11,683 bases of DNA from Avoscillospira sp045579045 (GTDB lineage: Bacteria; Bacillota; Clostridia; Oscillospirales; Oscillospiraceae). The translations under genes and the position numbers were made by a program. This document shows, piece after piece, positions 1-6,954 of the stretch (within the stretch, counting starts at the first letter, position 1; each line of letters opens with the position of its first letter). Location of the stretch: positions 1 to 11,683 of the forward strand of contig JAZNLL010000059.1 in the NCBI GenBank assembly GCA_045579045.1, in the 5' to 3' direction. Under the pieces are notes generated by a model. That model was not told the DNA's origin and made no database searches. It saw only the letters and a list, made by a program, of their open reading frames with translations.

Positions 1-138
1 AAGCATAAAAACAGGCCGCTTTAGCGGCGGCCTGTAAAATTATGCGGTTGGCGGATCTTTTCGGTGCATCTTAAGATGCGGCTAGTAATAGGCCCTTGAA
101 GGGCCTGTGCAAACCACTAGTTACACTAGTGGTTTTGA
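1..138. repeat. Cluster of four hairpins/palindromes downstream of the DHHW gene
   Basis: This gene-free stretch is almost entirely inverted repeats. (a) The arms at 11-19 and 27-35 (ACAGGCCGC/GCGGCCTGT) are nested inside a second stem, GCATAA (3-8)/TTATGC (40-45). On the minus strand this stem is followed by a T run, as in an intrinsic terminator. (b) Positions 66-79 are a perfect 14-bp palindrome, GCATCTTAAGATGC. (c) Positions 90-106, AGGCCCTT-G-AAGGGCCT, are symmetrical about 98. (d) The arms 111-121/125-135 form an 11-bp stem with a 3-nt loop. Hairpin (d) begins right after the DHHW stop codon and can end that transcript; (a) could be a second terminator or the end of a small minus-strand RNA. 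The density of perfect dyads resembles a dispersed intergenic repeat, but copy number cannot be judged from one window. Confidence 0.6.
111..135 (-). terminator. Terminator hairpin after the DHHW gene
   Basis: An 11-bp perfect stem (AAACCACTAGT / ACTAGTGGTTT) with a 3-nt TAC loop begins a few bases past the DHHW stop codon. Both strands have short T-rich tails. That on the minus strand is short (TTT), so termination may be completed at the T-tailed hairpin at 11-35. Confidence 0.55.
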
Positions 139-1563
139 TTATTCTGCTCCTGCCAGCCGATTCAGATAGCCGACATAGGAATCGCTGCTGACCATAAAGG
201 GATAGTTGATGACGATCAGATCATCCACTCCCTGCTGGGCAGCCAAGTCTGCAAGGTTCAAAGTGGGCTTGCCGTCCCGGTTGAATTCTCTGGGGTCAAT
301 GACGATAATCTTGCTGTAATGGCTGGTGAGGAACGGCACAAAGGCATTGCCGTAGGATTCCTTCAGCACCATGCACACAGGACCTTCTACATTGGTCTCC
401 ACCGTAGCGGCAGGATGGTCACCGCCGAGGAAGCAGAGATATTTGTTGCTCTGGTCTTCGGAAATTCCCTGATAGACCACGCTGACGGGATAAGCTGTGG
501 AATTCTCCAGATCCGCATCGGCATAGTAGGCCGCGCTGGTCTCCACCACAGGCAGATAGTAGGTCAGAGTATCGGGATGGTTTTTCAGCACATCACTTTG
601 AGGATACTGAGAAGTCCAGCCGTACATGGAACCGAGGAAGCCCGTATACTGACCGGTTTCAAAATCCTCCAGCGGCACAGCTTCCCAACCGAGAGACTCA
701 CAGAAAGCCGTATACGCATAGTAGGCACCCAGCTGCGTCCAATGGTGGTCGGTGCGGAAATAGATGTACTCATCCTTATGGGCTTTCAGCTTAGAGAACG
801 CGTCCACAGTCACGATGCTGTCCATCATAGAGCCGTAGCACAGCTCGATCATGGCCTTCTGGTCGCTGACACCGGAGTGCATATCCTTGGGAGAATAGAA
901 CTGCGCGGCATTGGGCGTCAGCAGAGAGATCACACGGACATTTTCGCCCAGAGCCGTCTGCAGATTGCCCACGGCATCGGCATAGGAAACCACGATCGAC
1001 TCGGTGGCATAGGGCACATCCATGGCCCGGTCACCGACAATGATGACAGAACCGGCAGAAGTGTAGTCCAGATTTTCCGTTTCGTCCACTTCTTCCTCGG
1101 GTTCCTCCGTGACAGGCTCTTCCGTAACAGGTTCTTCCACAGCGGGTTCTTCCGGCACATTCTCCACAGGCACTTCGTCCGGGTTCACGACAGGCTGTGC
1201 ATCTTCTTCCGGAGGTACCTGCTCCGGGATTGGCTCCAGAGCCTGTCCCCCATGTTCGGCACCGCCCTGATAATCCAGCACCAGCAGGTTTTCCTGTCCG
1301 CCGCCGAAGTGATAGAAGCCATTGAGCTTCTGATTTGCCTTCAGCAGCAGCTCTCTGCCGGGGAAGGTATCGGAATAATAGGTATCCAGCTCAGCGAGAT
1401 AGCTGCCGTCCAGAAGGGCAGACCAGGAGAACTCTGGCAAAGCCGCCAGCTTCCGGTTTTCCGTCTTGGACTCTGTGGCATCCACATCTGCCAGAGACAC
1501 AATGCCCACAGCAGCCGCTGCCAGAACCAGCGCAGAGAGCAGTACAATATAAAGTTTTTTCAA
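139..1563 (-). CDS. DHHW family protein (AlgX/AlgJ-like, polysaccharide O-acetylation)
   Basis: The 474-aa protein has an N-terminal signal/anchor segment (about residues 4-25). Next come the family signature around 36-70 (NRKLAALPEF, then Y..D.FPGR), a Pro/Glu-rich insertion at about 110-163 with TEEP repeats, the DHHW motif at 272-275 and KESYGNAF at about 401-408. DHHW proteins resemble the SGNH-like catalytic domains of AlgX/AlgJ; Asp272/His274 and Ser403 are the likely catalytic residues. In that scheme acyl groups exported by the MBOAT partner are placed on an extracytoplasmic polysaccharide. The start is TTG, supported by a GGAGGG site about 7 nt upstream and by the MKKLYIVLL signal start; no nearby ATG fits. 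It lies 16 nt downstream of the MBOAT stop, so the two are co-transcribed. The acidic insertion may be a flexible spacer in the wall. The acceptor polymer is unknown. Confidence 0.9.
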   Translation of the reverse strand: MKKLYIVLLSALVLAAAAVGIVSLADVDATESKTENRKLAALPEFSWSALLDGSYLAELDTYYSDTFPGRELLLKANQKLNGFYHFGGGQENLLVLDYQGGAEHGGQALEPIPEQVPPEEDAQPVVNPDEVPVENVPEEPAVEEPVTEEPVTEEPEEEVDETENLDYTSAGSVIIVGDRAMDVPYATESIVVSYADAVGNLQTALGENVRVISLLTPNAAQFYSPKDMHSGVSDQKAMIELCYGSMMDSIVTVDAFSKLKAHKDEYIYFRTDHHWTQLGAYYAYTAFCESLGWEAVPLEDFETGQYTGFLGSMYGWTSQYPQSDVLKNHPDTLTYYLPVVETSAAYYADADLENSTAYPVSVVYQGISEDQSNKYLCFLGGDHPAATVETNVEGPVCMVLKESYGNAFVPFLTSHYSKIIVIDPREFNRDGKPTLNLADLAAQQGVDDLIVINYPFMVSSDSYVGYLNRLAGAE

Positions 1564-1579
1564 GAGACTGCCCTCCTTC

Positions 1580-2998
1580 TTAGAATCGATAGTACAGGAA
1601 CGCGCTGAAGCCGCTGCCCACCAGAGAAACGGTGGAGAGCACCAGCAATGTCAAGCAGAACGCAAAAGTCACAACGGTATAGACCTTCTGTTTGGTGCCG
1701 CCGGGTTCTTTTTCCGCGCAGACGAGGCCGAACAGATCCGCGATCAGTCTGGGCAGAGGTGTGGAACCGAGGATGCACAAAATCAGAAGAGGCAGATTGT
1801 TGACCAGCATGATCCGGGTTTCGGTGTTCCAGAAACCACCGCCGGCAAAGCCAAACATAGCGGCAAAGGCCTGACCCAGGCGGCTGAAATCGGTAAAATA
1901 GAAGATCGCCCAGCCGATGACCAGAAGCAGCAGAGTAAATACCCGCCGAATGGTCTTGGGAACAACCTTCAGCTTGGGGAGCAGAGGCTTTTCAATAAGC
2001 AGCAGCACAAAGAAATACAAACCCCACAGCAGGAAATTCCAGCTGGCGCCGTGCCACAGACCGGTCAGCGCCCACGTAATGAGCAGGTTGAGATTGCGGT
2101 GGCGGCGGTTACCGCCCAGAGGGATGTACACATAGTCACGGAAGAAAGAGCTAAGGGAAATATGCCACCGCCGCCAGAAATCCGTAATGGAAAAAGCGGT
2201 GTAAGGCAGACGGAAGTTTTCCTGGAAACGGAAACCGAACACACGCCCAAGACCGATGGCCATATCGGAATAACCGGAAAAATCAAAGTAGATCTGGAAG
2301 GCGAACATAATGACACCCAGCCAGGTGCCCACCACCGTATTGGTGGTCAGAGAGCCGTCCAGCAGTTTGGAAGCCACGCCGAAGGCATGATCGGCAATGA
2401 GGATCTTCTTGCCCAGACCGGTGGCAAAGCGAATGAGACCGTAGAACAAATCTTCACCGGTGGTCTTACGCTCATCCATCTGCATTTCGATATCGGCATA
2501 ACGGACGATGGGACCTGCGATCAGCTGCGGGAACATGGAGATGTACATCAGGAATCTGAGGTAGGACTTCTGCACCCGGACATTACCCCGATAGACATCC
2601 ACCACATAGCTCATAGCCTGGAAGGTAAAGAAGGAAATACCGATGGGCAGCGCGATCTGAGGGACAGGAACCCGCAGAGTCGTCAGTTGATTGAAGCTGT
2701 CCACCAACAAGCCGGCATACTTGAATACCGCAAGTGCCAGCAAATTCACCGTCACCGCCAGTACCAACAGCCGTTTTTTACGTTTATCCTCCGATTCGCC
2801 CATCCATCTGCCCACAGCATAGTTAAACGAGGCCGAAGCGATGAGCAAAAATACATAAACCGGCTCACCCCAGGCATAAAAAGCCAGGCTGAACAGGACA
2901 AGAATCAAATTTTTAGCCGCCATGGACCGGAAGCAGAAATAAGCCACCAGACAAGCAGGCAGGAACAGATATAAAAAGATCAAACTGGAAAATACCAC
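1580..2998 (-). CDS. MBOAT family O-acyltransferase (AlgI/PatA-like)
   Basis: This polytopic membrane protein moves acyl groups across the membrane for polysaccharide O-acylation, the AlgI/PatA role. From the GTG start used here it has 472 aa and begins VFSSLIFLYLFLP, the usual AlgI-family N-terminus. Conserved motifs include FWRRWHISLSSFFRDYVYIPLGGN-type sequence (His at about 279) and GLWHG (catalytic His at about 316), with about ten hydrophobic segments around them. The reading frame stays open upstream to a TTG at 3055, which would give 491 aa. The AAAGGAG before that TTG is only 1 nt away, too close for normal initiation. The GTG at 2998 has a weaker GTGGGG 10 nt upstream. I chose GTG on family grounds, and the start remains uncertain. 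It is the first gene of the operon with the DHHW partner. Confidence 0.92.
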   Translation of the reverse strand: MVFSSLIFLYLFLPACLVAYFCFRSMAAKNLILVLFSLAFYAWGEPVYVFLLIASASFNYAVGRWMGESEDKRKKRLLVLAVTVNLLALAVFKYAGLLVDSFNQLTTLRVPVPQIALPIGISFFTFQAMSYVVDVYRGNVRVQKSYLRFLMYISMFPQLIAGPIVRYADIEMQMDERKTTGEDLFYGLIRFATGLGKKILIADHAFGVASKLLDGSLTTNTVVGTWLGVIMFAFQIYFDFSGYSDMAIGLGRVFGFRFQENFRLPYTAFSITDFWRRWHISLSSFFRDYVYIPLGGNRRHRNLNLLITWALTGLWHGASWNFLLWGLYFFVLLLIEKPLLPKLKVVPKTIRRVFTLLLLVIGWAIFYFTDFSRLGQAFAAMFGFAGGGFWNTETRIMLVNNLPLLILCILGSTPLPRLIADLFGLVCAEKEPGGTKQKVYTVVTFAFCLTLLVLSTVSLVGSGFSAFLYYRF

Positions 2999-3436
2999 GG
3001 CATTGAAACCCCACTCAAAAGCATTTACATAATTACTGCTCTTATAATCTATCAAACTCCTTTCACATTTGCAAGAACTTTTTCAACAAATTTCGACATA
3101 AAATTCTTATTGTGACAAATTTGTAATATCTTGCACGTATTTCATGACAAAATAGTTACATTTTTACCAATTTCAGGATCTGCTCACCACAAGAGGCATT
3201 TTTGATATTCCGGTTACATTGATTTACATAATATTTTTCATAATCTTTATGCGTCATGCCACAACAGCTTGGGGCAACCGTCCTTTTAACCCCTACATAG
3301 GGTATATTCCATGTAAAACGCACCCTTTTCCAAGGGGATATTTTCCTGTTCTGCCCTTGAATTTATGTGAGAACCATGCTATAATCATGTTGATTTCTGT
3401 GGTTTTTAACCCAAAACCCGTAAAGGAGACAATGTC
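2999..3436. promoter_or_regulatory. Divergent intergenic region between the MBOAT operon and the deoR-type gene
   Basis: This AT-rich stretch has no convincing gene. For the minus-strand operon the best promoter is TTGTCA (plus-strand TGACAA at 3145-3150), a 16-nt spacer and TATTAC (3123-3128); it is moderate. A palindrome, ACAAATTTGT, lies at 3115-3124 just downstream of that -10, near the expected transcription start. For the plus strand a much better promoter is listed separately. An 83-codon frame from 3219 on the plus strand lacks a ribosome binding site and overlaps the deoR promoter, so I do not call it. Confidence 0.5.
3357..3385 (+). promoter_or_regulatory. Sigma-A-type promoter of the DeoR-family gene
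   Basis: TTGAAT (3357-3362), exactly 17 nt of spacer, then a perfect TATAAT (3380-3385). Repeated CCCTT/AAGGG elements (3323-3327, 3332-3336, 3354-3358) overlap or abut the -35 box, so an autorepressor operator is possible. The 5' leader would be about 45 nt. Confidence 0.75.
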
Positions 3437-4204
3437 ATGCTCGCCATCGAACGGAAAAATGAGATTTTGAATAAGCTCCGTCTGGAGCAGCGTGTTCTGG
3501 TCAGCGAACTGGCCATCCATTACGGCGTTACGGAAGAAACCATCCGCCGTGATCTGGATAAGCTGGAAAAAGAAGGCTATGCCACCAAGACCTACGGCGG
3601 TGCCATCTGGGGCAACAGCCTCAAAACCGACCTGAGCTACACCATCCGCAACAAAACCAATGTGGAAGCAAAAACCGCCATCGCCAAGCGTATCGCTGAC
3701 ATGATCCACGACGGCGACCATCTGATGCTGGACGATAGTTCCACTTCCCTCTTTGTTGCCAAGCAGCTGAAGGACAAAAAGAACCTGACCGTCATCACCT
3801 ATTCTGTGGAGATCGTGGTGGAACTGTCCGGCGTAGAAGGCTTTACCATTCTGTGTACCGGCGGTCAGCTCCGTCCCACCTCTCTGGCGCTGGACGGTTT
3901 CCAGGTCCCCCAGATTCTCTCCAAATTCCATGTAGATAAATCCATCATCTCCTGCAAAGGCATCGACCCGGAGGCCGGCATCACCGATTCCTCTGAGCAG
4001 AACGCCATCTCCAAGCAGGCCATGATCAAAGCCGCCCGCCAGACCATCCTCGCCATTGACGACAGCAAGTTTGATAAAGTCGCCTTCACCCAGATCGCGC
4101 CCCTTACCGATTTGCAGCTGGTGGTCACCAACCGTAAGCCGGAGGCAGACTGGGAAACGTATTTTGCCGATCACGACATCCCCTGCCTGTTCGACAATAA
4201 TTGA
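3437..4204 (+). CDS. DeoR family transcriptional regulator
   Basis: The 255-aa length is typical of DeoR-family sugar-metabolism repressors. Residues about 4-57 form the DeoR winged helix-turn-helix: R..EIL..L, VLVSELAIHYGVTEETIRRD, LEKEGYATKTYGGA. The rest matches the sugar-phosphate-sensing DeoR C-terminal domain, including the LDDSSTSLFVA, TVITYSVEIV, TGGQLRPTSLALDG and AIDDSKFDK blocks. Such proteins usually repress carbohydrate operons and release DNA on binding a sugar phosphate. The start ATG sits 8 nt after AAAGGAG; an ATG 5 nt upstream is out of frame. It is monocistronic, with its own promoter and a terminator just after the stop. No sugar kinase, aldolase or PTS gene is adjacent, so the target is unknown. 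The divergent MBOAT operon is the nearest candidate, with no direct support. Confidence 0.92.
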   Translation: MLAIERKNEILNKLRLEQRVLVSELAIHYGVTEETIRRDLDKLEKEGYATKTYGGAIWGNSLKTDLSYTIRNKTNVEAKTAIAKRIADMIHDGDHLMLDDSSTSLFVAKQLKDKKNLTVITYSVEIVVELSGVEGFTILCTGGQLRPTSLALDGFQVPQILSKFHVDKSIISCKGIDPEAGITDSSEQNAISKQAMIKAARQTILAIDDSKFDKVAFTQIAPLTDLQLVVTNRKPEADWETYFADHDIPCLFDNN

Positions 4205-4211
4205 TGTTTTG

Positions 4212-4255
4212 ACAAACAAAATCCCATGCGTCTTAACGCATGGGATTTTGTTTGT
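4212..4255. terminator. Bidirectional terminator between the convergent deoR-type and kinase genes
   Basis: A perfect 19-bp inverted repeat (4212-4230 / 4237-4255) with a 6-nt loop (TCTTAA). The outer part of the stem is A-rich then T-rich on both strands, so it can end transcription from either side. The last codons and stop of the sensor kinase lie inside the stem and loop. Confidence 0.9.
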
Positions 4256-5453
4256 GCATTTCCACATAGAAACTATTGCAATTTTCTTTGCTTTCCGCCC
4301 AGATTTTTCCTTTATGCAGCTCTACCAGATTGGCAGCAATCGGCAGTCCAAGTCCGAAGCTTCCGTCCCGGCTTCTGGCCTCATCCATGCGGTAGAATCG
4401 CAGGAAGATGTTCTTCAGATCCTCGGAAGACAGTCCGGTTCCCGGATTGGATACCTGCAGGCGGCATCTCCCCTGTCCCACAGAGTACAGCCGCAGCACC
4501 GTCTCACCATCTGGCAAGGAGTATTTCTGTGCATTGTCCAGCAGGATCTCCATGACCTGCTGCAGCGCCTGCACATTGCCCCACACAGCCACCTCCGGCT
4601 CCACATTGATCTTCAGGGACAGTCCCTTTTCCACAAACATGCCTTCAAAGGAAAGCGCCGCATCCATTGTCAGCCGACTCAGATCCACAGGTCTCATAAC
4701 CAATCTGCTCTGGGAGTTCTCCGTCCTGGTCAGTTCCAACATTTTTTCCAGCAGCGAACGCATCTGGCAGGACATGGTGTGAATACTGCGGGAGAACCGT
4801 GCTTTCTCTTCCTCCGGATATTCCTCGCTTTGCAGCAGTTCCGCATTGGTCATGATGACCGTCAGCGGTGTTTTCAGTTCATGGGACGCATCGGCCACAA
4901 ACTGCTTCTGCTGCATCCAAGCCCGCTCCACAGGGCCAACGACCCAGCCGGACAGGATCAGAGCAACGGCCAAAAAGGCCAATAGACTGAAAATGCCGAT
5001 GACCGCGGAGGATTTGATCAGGTTTCGCAGAGTGCTGATCTCGCTGGACATATCCGCAAAGACCAAGGTTGTGCCCCTCGGATTGTTCATGCGGCAGAAC
5101 CGCAGACCGCGTTCTTTCAGCACACCGACATCCGTGCCGCTGTCCAAGGTTTCTTCCATCAGTTCCAGCAGCATCCCTTCATCGGACAAATCATAGTAAC
5201 CGCCGCCGGTGGAAAGGAGTTCTCCTTTCCTGCCGATTTCCAGCGTAAAAAACGGCAGCCGAAGATTGTTATTCGGTTCATCGGGACGTCCGGGTCTGAA
5301 GGGCACCGCCGCAATGGAACGCATCATGGAAACACTTTCCGCTTCCATGGATTTGCGGGTAAAGTGATAGACCGTGCCGAAGATCACACACAGCATCACC
5401 GCAATCAATGCCATAATAATAGCAATGAACTTCAGCCGTAATTTTTTGATCAT
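4233..5453 (-). CDS. Sensor histidine kinase (two-component system)
   Basis: The 406-aa membrane kinase has TM1 at about residues 8-30, a roughly 120-residue extracytoplasmic region, TM2 at about 150-172, a dimerization/phosphoacceptor helix with FVADASHELKTPLTV (His191), and a HATPase domain. The HATPase domain shows an N box (LLDNAQKYS, Asn307), SNPGTGL in place of the usual DxGxG, an F box (FLRFYRMDEARS) and a G2 box (FGLGLPIA). No HAMP domain is evident, as TM2 runs almost straight into the H-box helix. The sensory region is not recognisable, so the signal is unknown. The start ATG overlaps the regulator stop (ATGA), with GGAGG 7 nt upstream inside the regulator gene, which indicates translational coupling. 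The last seven codons and stop are encoded by one arm and the loop of the downstream terminator. Confidence 0.95.
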   Translation of the reverse strand: MIKKLRLKFIAIIMALIAVMLCVIFGTVYHFTRKSMEAESVSMMRSIAAVPFRPGRPDEPNNNLRLPFFTLEIGRKGELLSTGGGYYDLSDEGMLLELMEETLDSGTDVGVLKERGLRFCRMNNPRGTTLVFADMSSEISTLRNLIKSSAVIGIFSLLAFLAVALILSGWVVGPVERAWMQQKQFVADASHELKTPLTVIMTNAELLQSEEYPEEEKARFSRSIHTMSCQMRSLLEKMLELTRTENSQSRLVMRPVDLSRLTMDAALSFEGMFVEKGLSLKINVEPEVAVWGNVQALQQVMEILLDNAQKYSLPDGETVLRLYSVGQGRCRLQVSNPGTGLSSEDLKNIFLRFYRMDEARSRDGSFGLGLPIAANLVELHKGKIWAESKENCNSFYVEMHKQNPMR

Positions 5454-6121
5454 TCCTCTGCCTCCATCAAGTAACCCAGTCTGCGGACAGTCTCAATGCG
5501 GACATTGGAGCCGATATGCCTCAGTTTTTTCCGCAGAAGGCCCACATACACTTCTACATGGTTTTCCACCGCATTGGAATCAAAGCCCCACACACGGCAC
5601 AAAATCAGTTCCTTGGGCAAGATTTGCCCATGGGAAGACATCAGAAAACGCATCACATCAAATTCTTTGGCGGACAGCCGCACGTGATTTTCGCCGCAGC
5701 TGAGACTGCAAGCCGCCAGATCCAGCATCGTATTGCCCAGCGCAATGGTGTTGATCTGGGCACCCTGCCGCCGCAAAAGTGCATTGATGCAGGCCAGCAG
5801 CTTTCTGGAATCGAACGGCTTCGTCAGATAATAGTCCGCACCTGCATTGAGCCCCTCGATCTCATCTTCCACTTCCGATTTGGCTGTCAGCATAAGGATG
5901 GGCGTGCCAATACGCTCGGCACGCACTTTTCTTGCCACCTCGTAGCCATTCATTTTGGGCATCATCACATCCAAAATCAGCAGGTCATAGATCCCCGTCT
6001 CCGCATAATTGGCACCGTCTTCTCCGTTATAAACACAGTCCACCTCAAAGCCCTTGCTCTGCAGCATGGTTTTGAGCGAATCGGCCAGCAACACTTCATC
6101 TTCCACAATTAGAATTTTCAT
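5450..6121 (-). CDS. OmpR/PhoB-family response regulator
   Basis: The 223-aa regulator has a receiver domain (residues 1-about 115) with the acidic pair Glu7/Asp8, phosphoacceptor Asp51 (LLILDVMMP), Thr79 and Lys101 (TKPFD). A C-terminal winged-helix DNA-binding domain follows (about 125-220: LSAKEFDVMRFLM, then VENHVEVYVGLLRKKL and ETVRRLGYLM). It is the first gene of the two-gene unit with the kinase. The ATG has a GGAGG 7 nt upstream (6129-6133). A weak promoter is possible (TAAAAT-like -10 at 6140-6145, TCAACA-like -35 at 6164-6169, 18-nt spacer). The gene faces the VTC operon across 146 bp with direct repeats, so I infer control of that operon, and perhaps autoregulation. Confidence 0.96.
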   Translation of the reverse strand: MKILIVEDEVLLADSLKTMLQSKGFEVDCVYNGEDGANYAETGIYDLLILDVMMPKMNGYEVARKVRAERIGTPILMLTAKSEVEDEIEGLNAGADYYLTKPFDSRKLLACINALLRRQGAQINTIALGNTMLDLAACSLSCGENHVRLSAKEFDVMRFLMSSHGQILPKELILCRVWGFDSNAVENHVEVYVGLLRKKLRHIGSNVRIETVRRLGYLMEAEE

Positions 6122-6267
6122 AACGCTTCCTCCGCTTCCATTTTACCATAAAATACTTCAAAATGTTGAATTGAAGCTGAAAAATATGAACTTTATGTAA
6201 ATACCTTTTATTTTCAGCCAGATTTCAGAAAACTCTGCTATCATCGGCTGCGAAAGGAAGTGATATT
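6122..6267. promoter_or_regulatory. Divergent control region between the response regulator and VTC operon, with direct repeats
   Basis: For the plus strand, an extended -10 (TGC-TATCAT, hexamer 6239-6244) lacks a recognisable -35. In that place lie two direct repeats, TTTCAG at 6212-6217 and 6223-6228, offset by exactly 11 bp. This fits an OmpR/PhoB-type activator dimer that replaces the -35. Farther left is TTCAA (6157-6161), AATG, then tandem TTGAA-TTGAA (6166-6175), overlapping the likely regulator promoter on the minus strand. The ribosome binding site for the VTC gene (AAAGGAAG) is at 6253-6260. Confidence 0.5.
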
Positions 6268-6939
6268 CTGCAATACCGACACGAATGGAAGCATGTGCTG
6301 TCTTACGGCGATCTGTTGGTTCTGCGCCAGCGGCTTCGAGCCATTATGGAGCCCGATGTTCATGCCACGGACGGAAAATACTTCATCCGAAGCCTTTATT
6401 TTGATACACCGAAAGATACGGCACTGCAAGAGAAGCTGAACGGTGTCAGCCGGCGGGAAAAATTCCGCCTCCGCTGTTACAATTCAGATTACAGTCTGAT
6501 CCATCTGGAAAAGAAAAGCAAACTGGCAGGTCTCGGCTGCAAGGAAAGTACCGACCTGACAGCGGAGGAGGTCCAACAGATCCTTGATGGCAATATCCGT
6601 TGGATGCGGCAATCGGAGCAGCCTTTGATTCGGGAACTGTATGCCAAAATGCACACACAACAGCTTCGTCCAAAAACCGTTGTGGACTATATCCGGGAAC
6701 CGTTTGTCTATGCACCCGGCAATGTCCGTGTCACCTTGGACTATGACATCCGCACCGGTCTGCGATCCACGGATTTCCTCAATCCCGATGCATTGACCGT
6801 CCCGGCCGGAGACGCCCCCATCCTTCTGGAAGTAAAATGGGATGAATTCCTGCCGAATATTATCCGGAACGCTATTCAGCTGGAAGGCAGACGGGTCTCC
6901 GCTTTTTCCAAATATGCACAATGCCGTATTTACGGCTAA
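6268..6939 (+). CDS. VTC-domain protein, polyphosphate polymerase-like (CTG start)
   Basis: VTC domains are cytosolic triphosphate-tunnel folds that, in yeast Vtc4, make polyphosphate from ATP. Bacterial stand-alone versions are predicted to do likewise. From CTG 6268 the protein is 223 aa and starts (M)QYRHEWKH, the expected family N-terminus. YFDTP, KFRLRCY, LEKKSK, VDYIREPF, VTLDYDI, LLEVKWD and FSKYAQCR follow, i.e. the basic and acidic tunnel strands in order. No ATG fits: the first usual start is GTG 6295, which would remove the RHEWKH strand. CTG lies 6-7 nt after AAGGAAG; an ATT at 6265 is the alternative. It is the first gene of an operon with DUF4956 and CotH, 15 nt before the next start. 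Polymerase activity itself is inferred from family membership. Confidence 0.88.
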   Translation: MQYRHEWKHVLSYGDLLVLRQRLRAIMEPDVHATDGKYFIRSLYFDTPKDTALQEKLNGVSRREKFRLRCYNSDYSLIHLEKKSKLAGLGCKESTDLTAEEVQQILDGNIRWMRQSEQPLIRELYAKMHTQQLRPKTVVDYIREPFVYAPGNVRVTLDYDIRTGLRSTDFLNPDALTVPAGDAPILLEVKWDEFLPNIIRNAIQLEGRRVSAFSKYAQCRIYG

Positions 6940-6954
6940 AGAAAGGATATTCTC

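Noticed and set aside
319..1608. 429-codon plus-strand frame opposite the DHHW gene
   Set aside because: Antisense shadow rich in His/Arg/Ile, without motifs; the opposite strand has DHHW and a signal peptide.
2051..2974. 307-codon plus-strand frame opposite the MBOAT gene
   Set aside because: Antisense shadow; His/Gln/Gly-rich with no domain, while the minus strand encodes clear MBOAT motifs.
3219..3470. 83-codon plus-strand frame upstream of the DeoR gene
   Set aside because: It runs through the promoter and start of the DeoR gene in another frame and has no ribosome binding site.
3293..4267. 324-codon minus-strand frame opposite the DeoR gene
   Set aside because: It overlaps the DeoR gene, its promoter and the terminator; Gly/Asp-rich antisense product.
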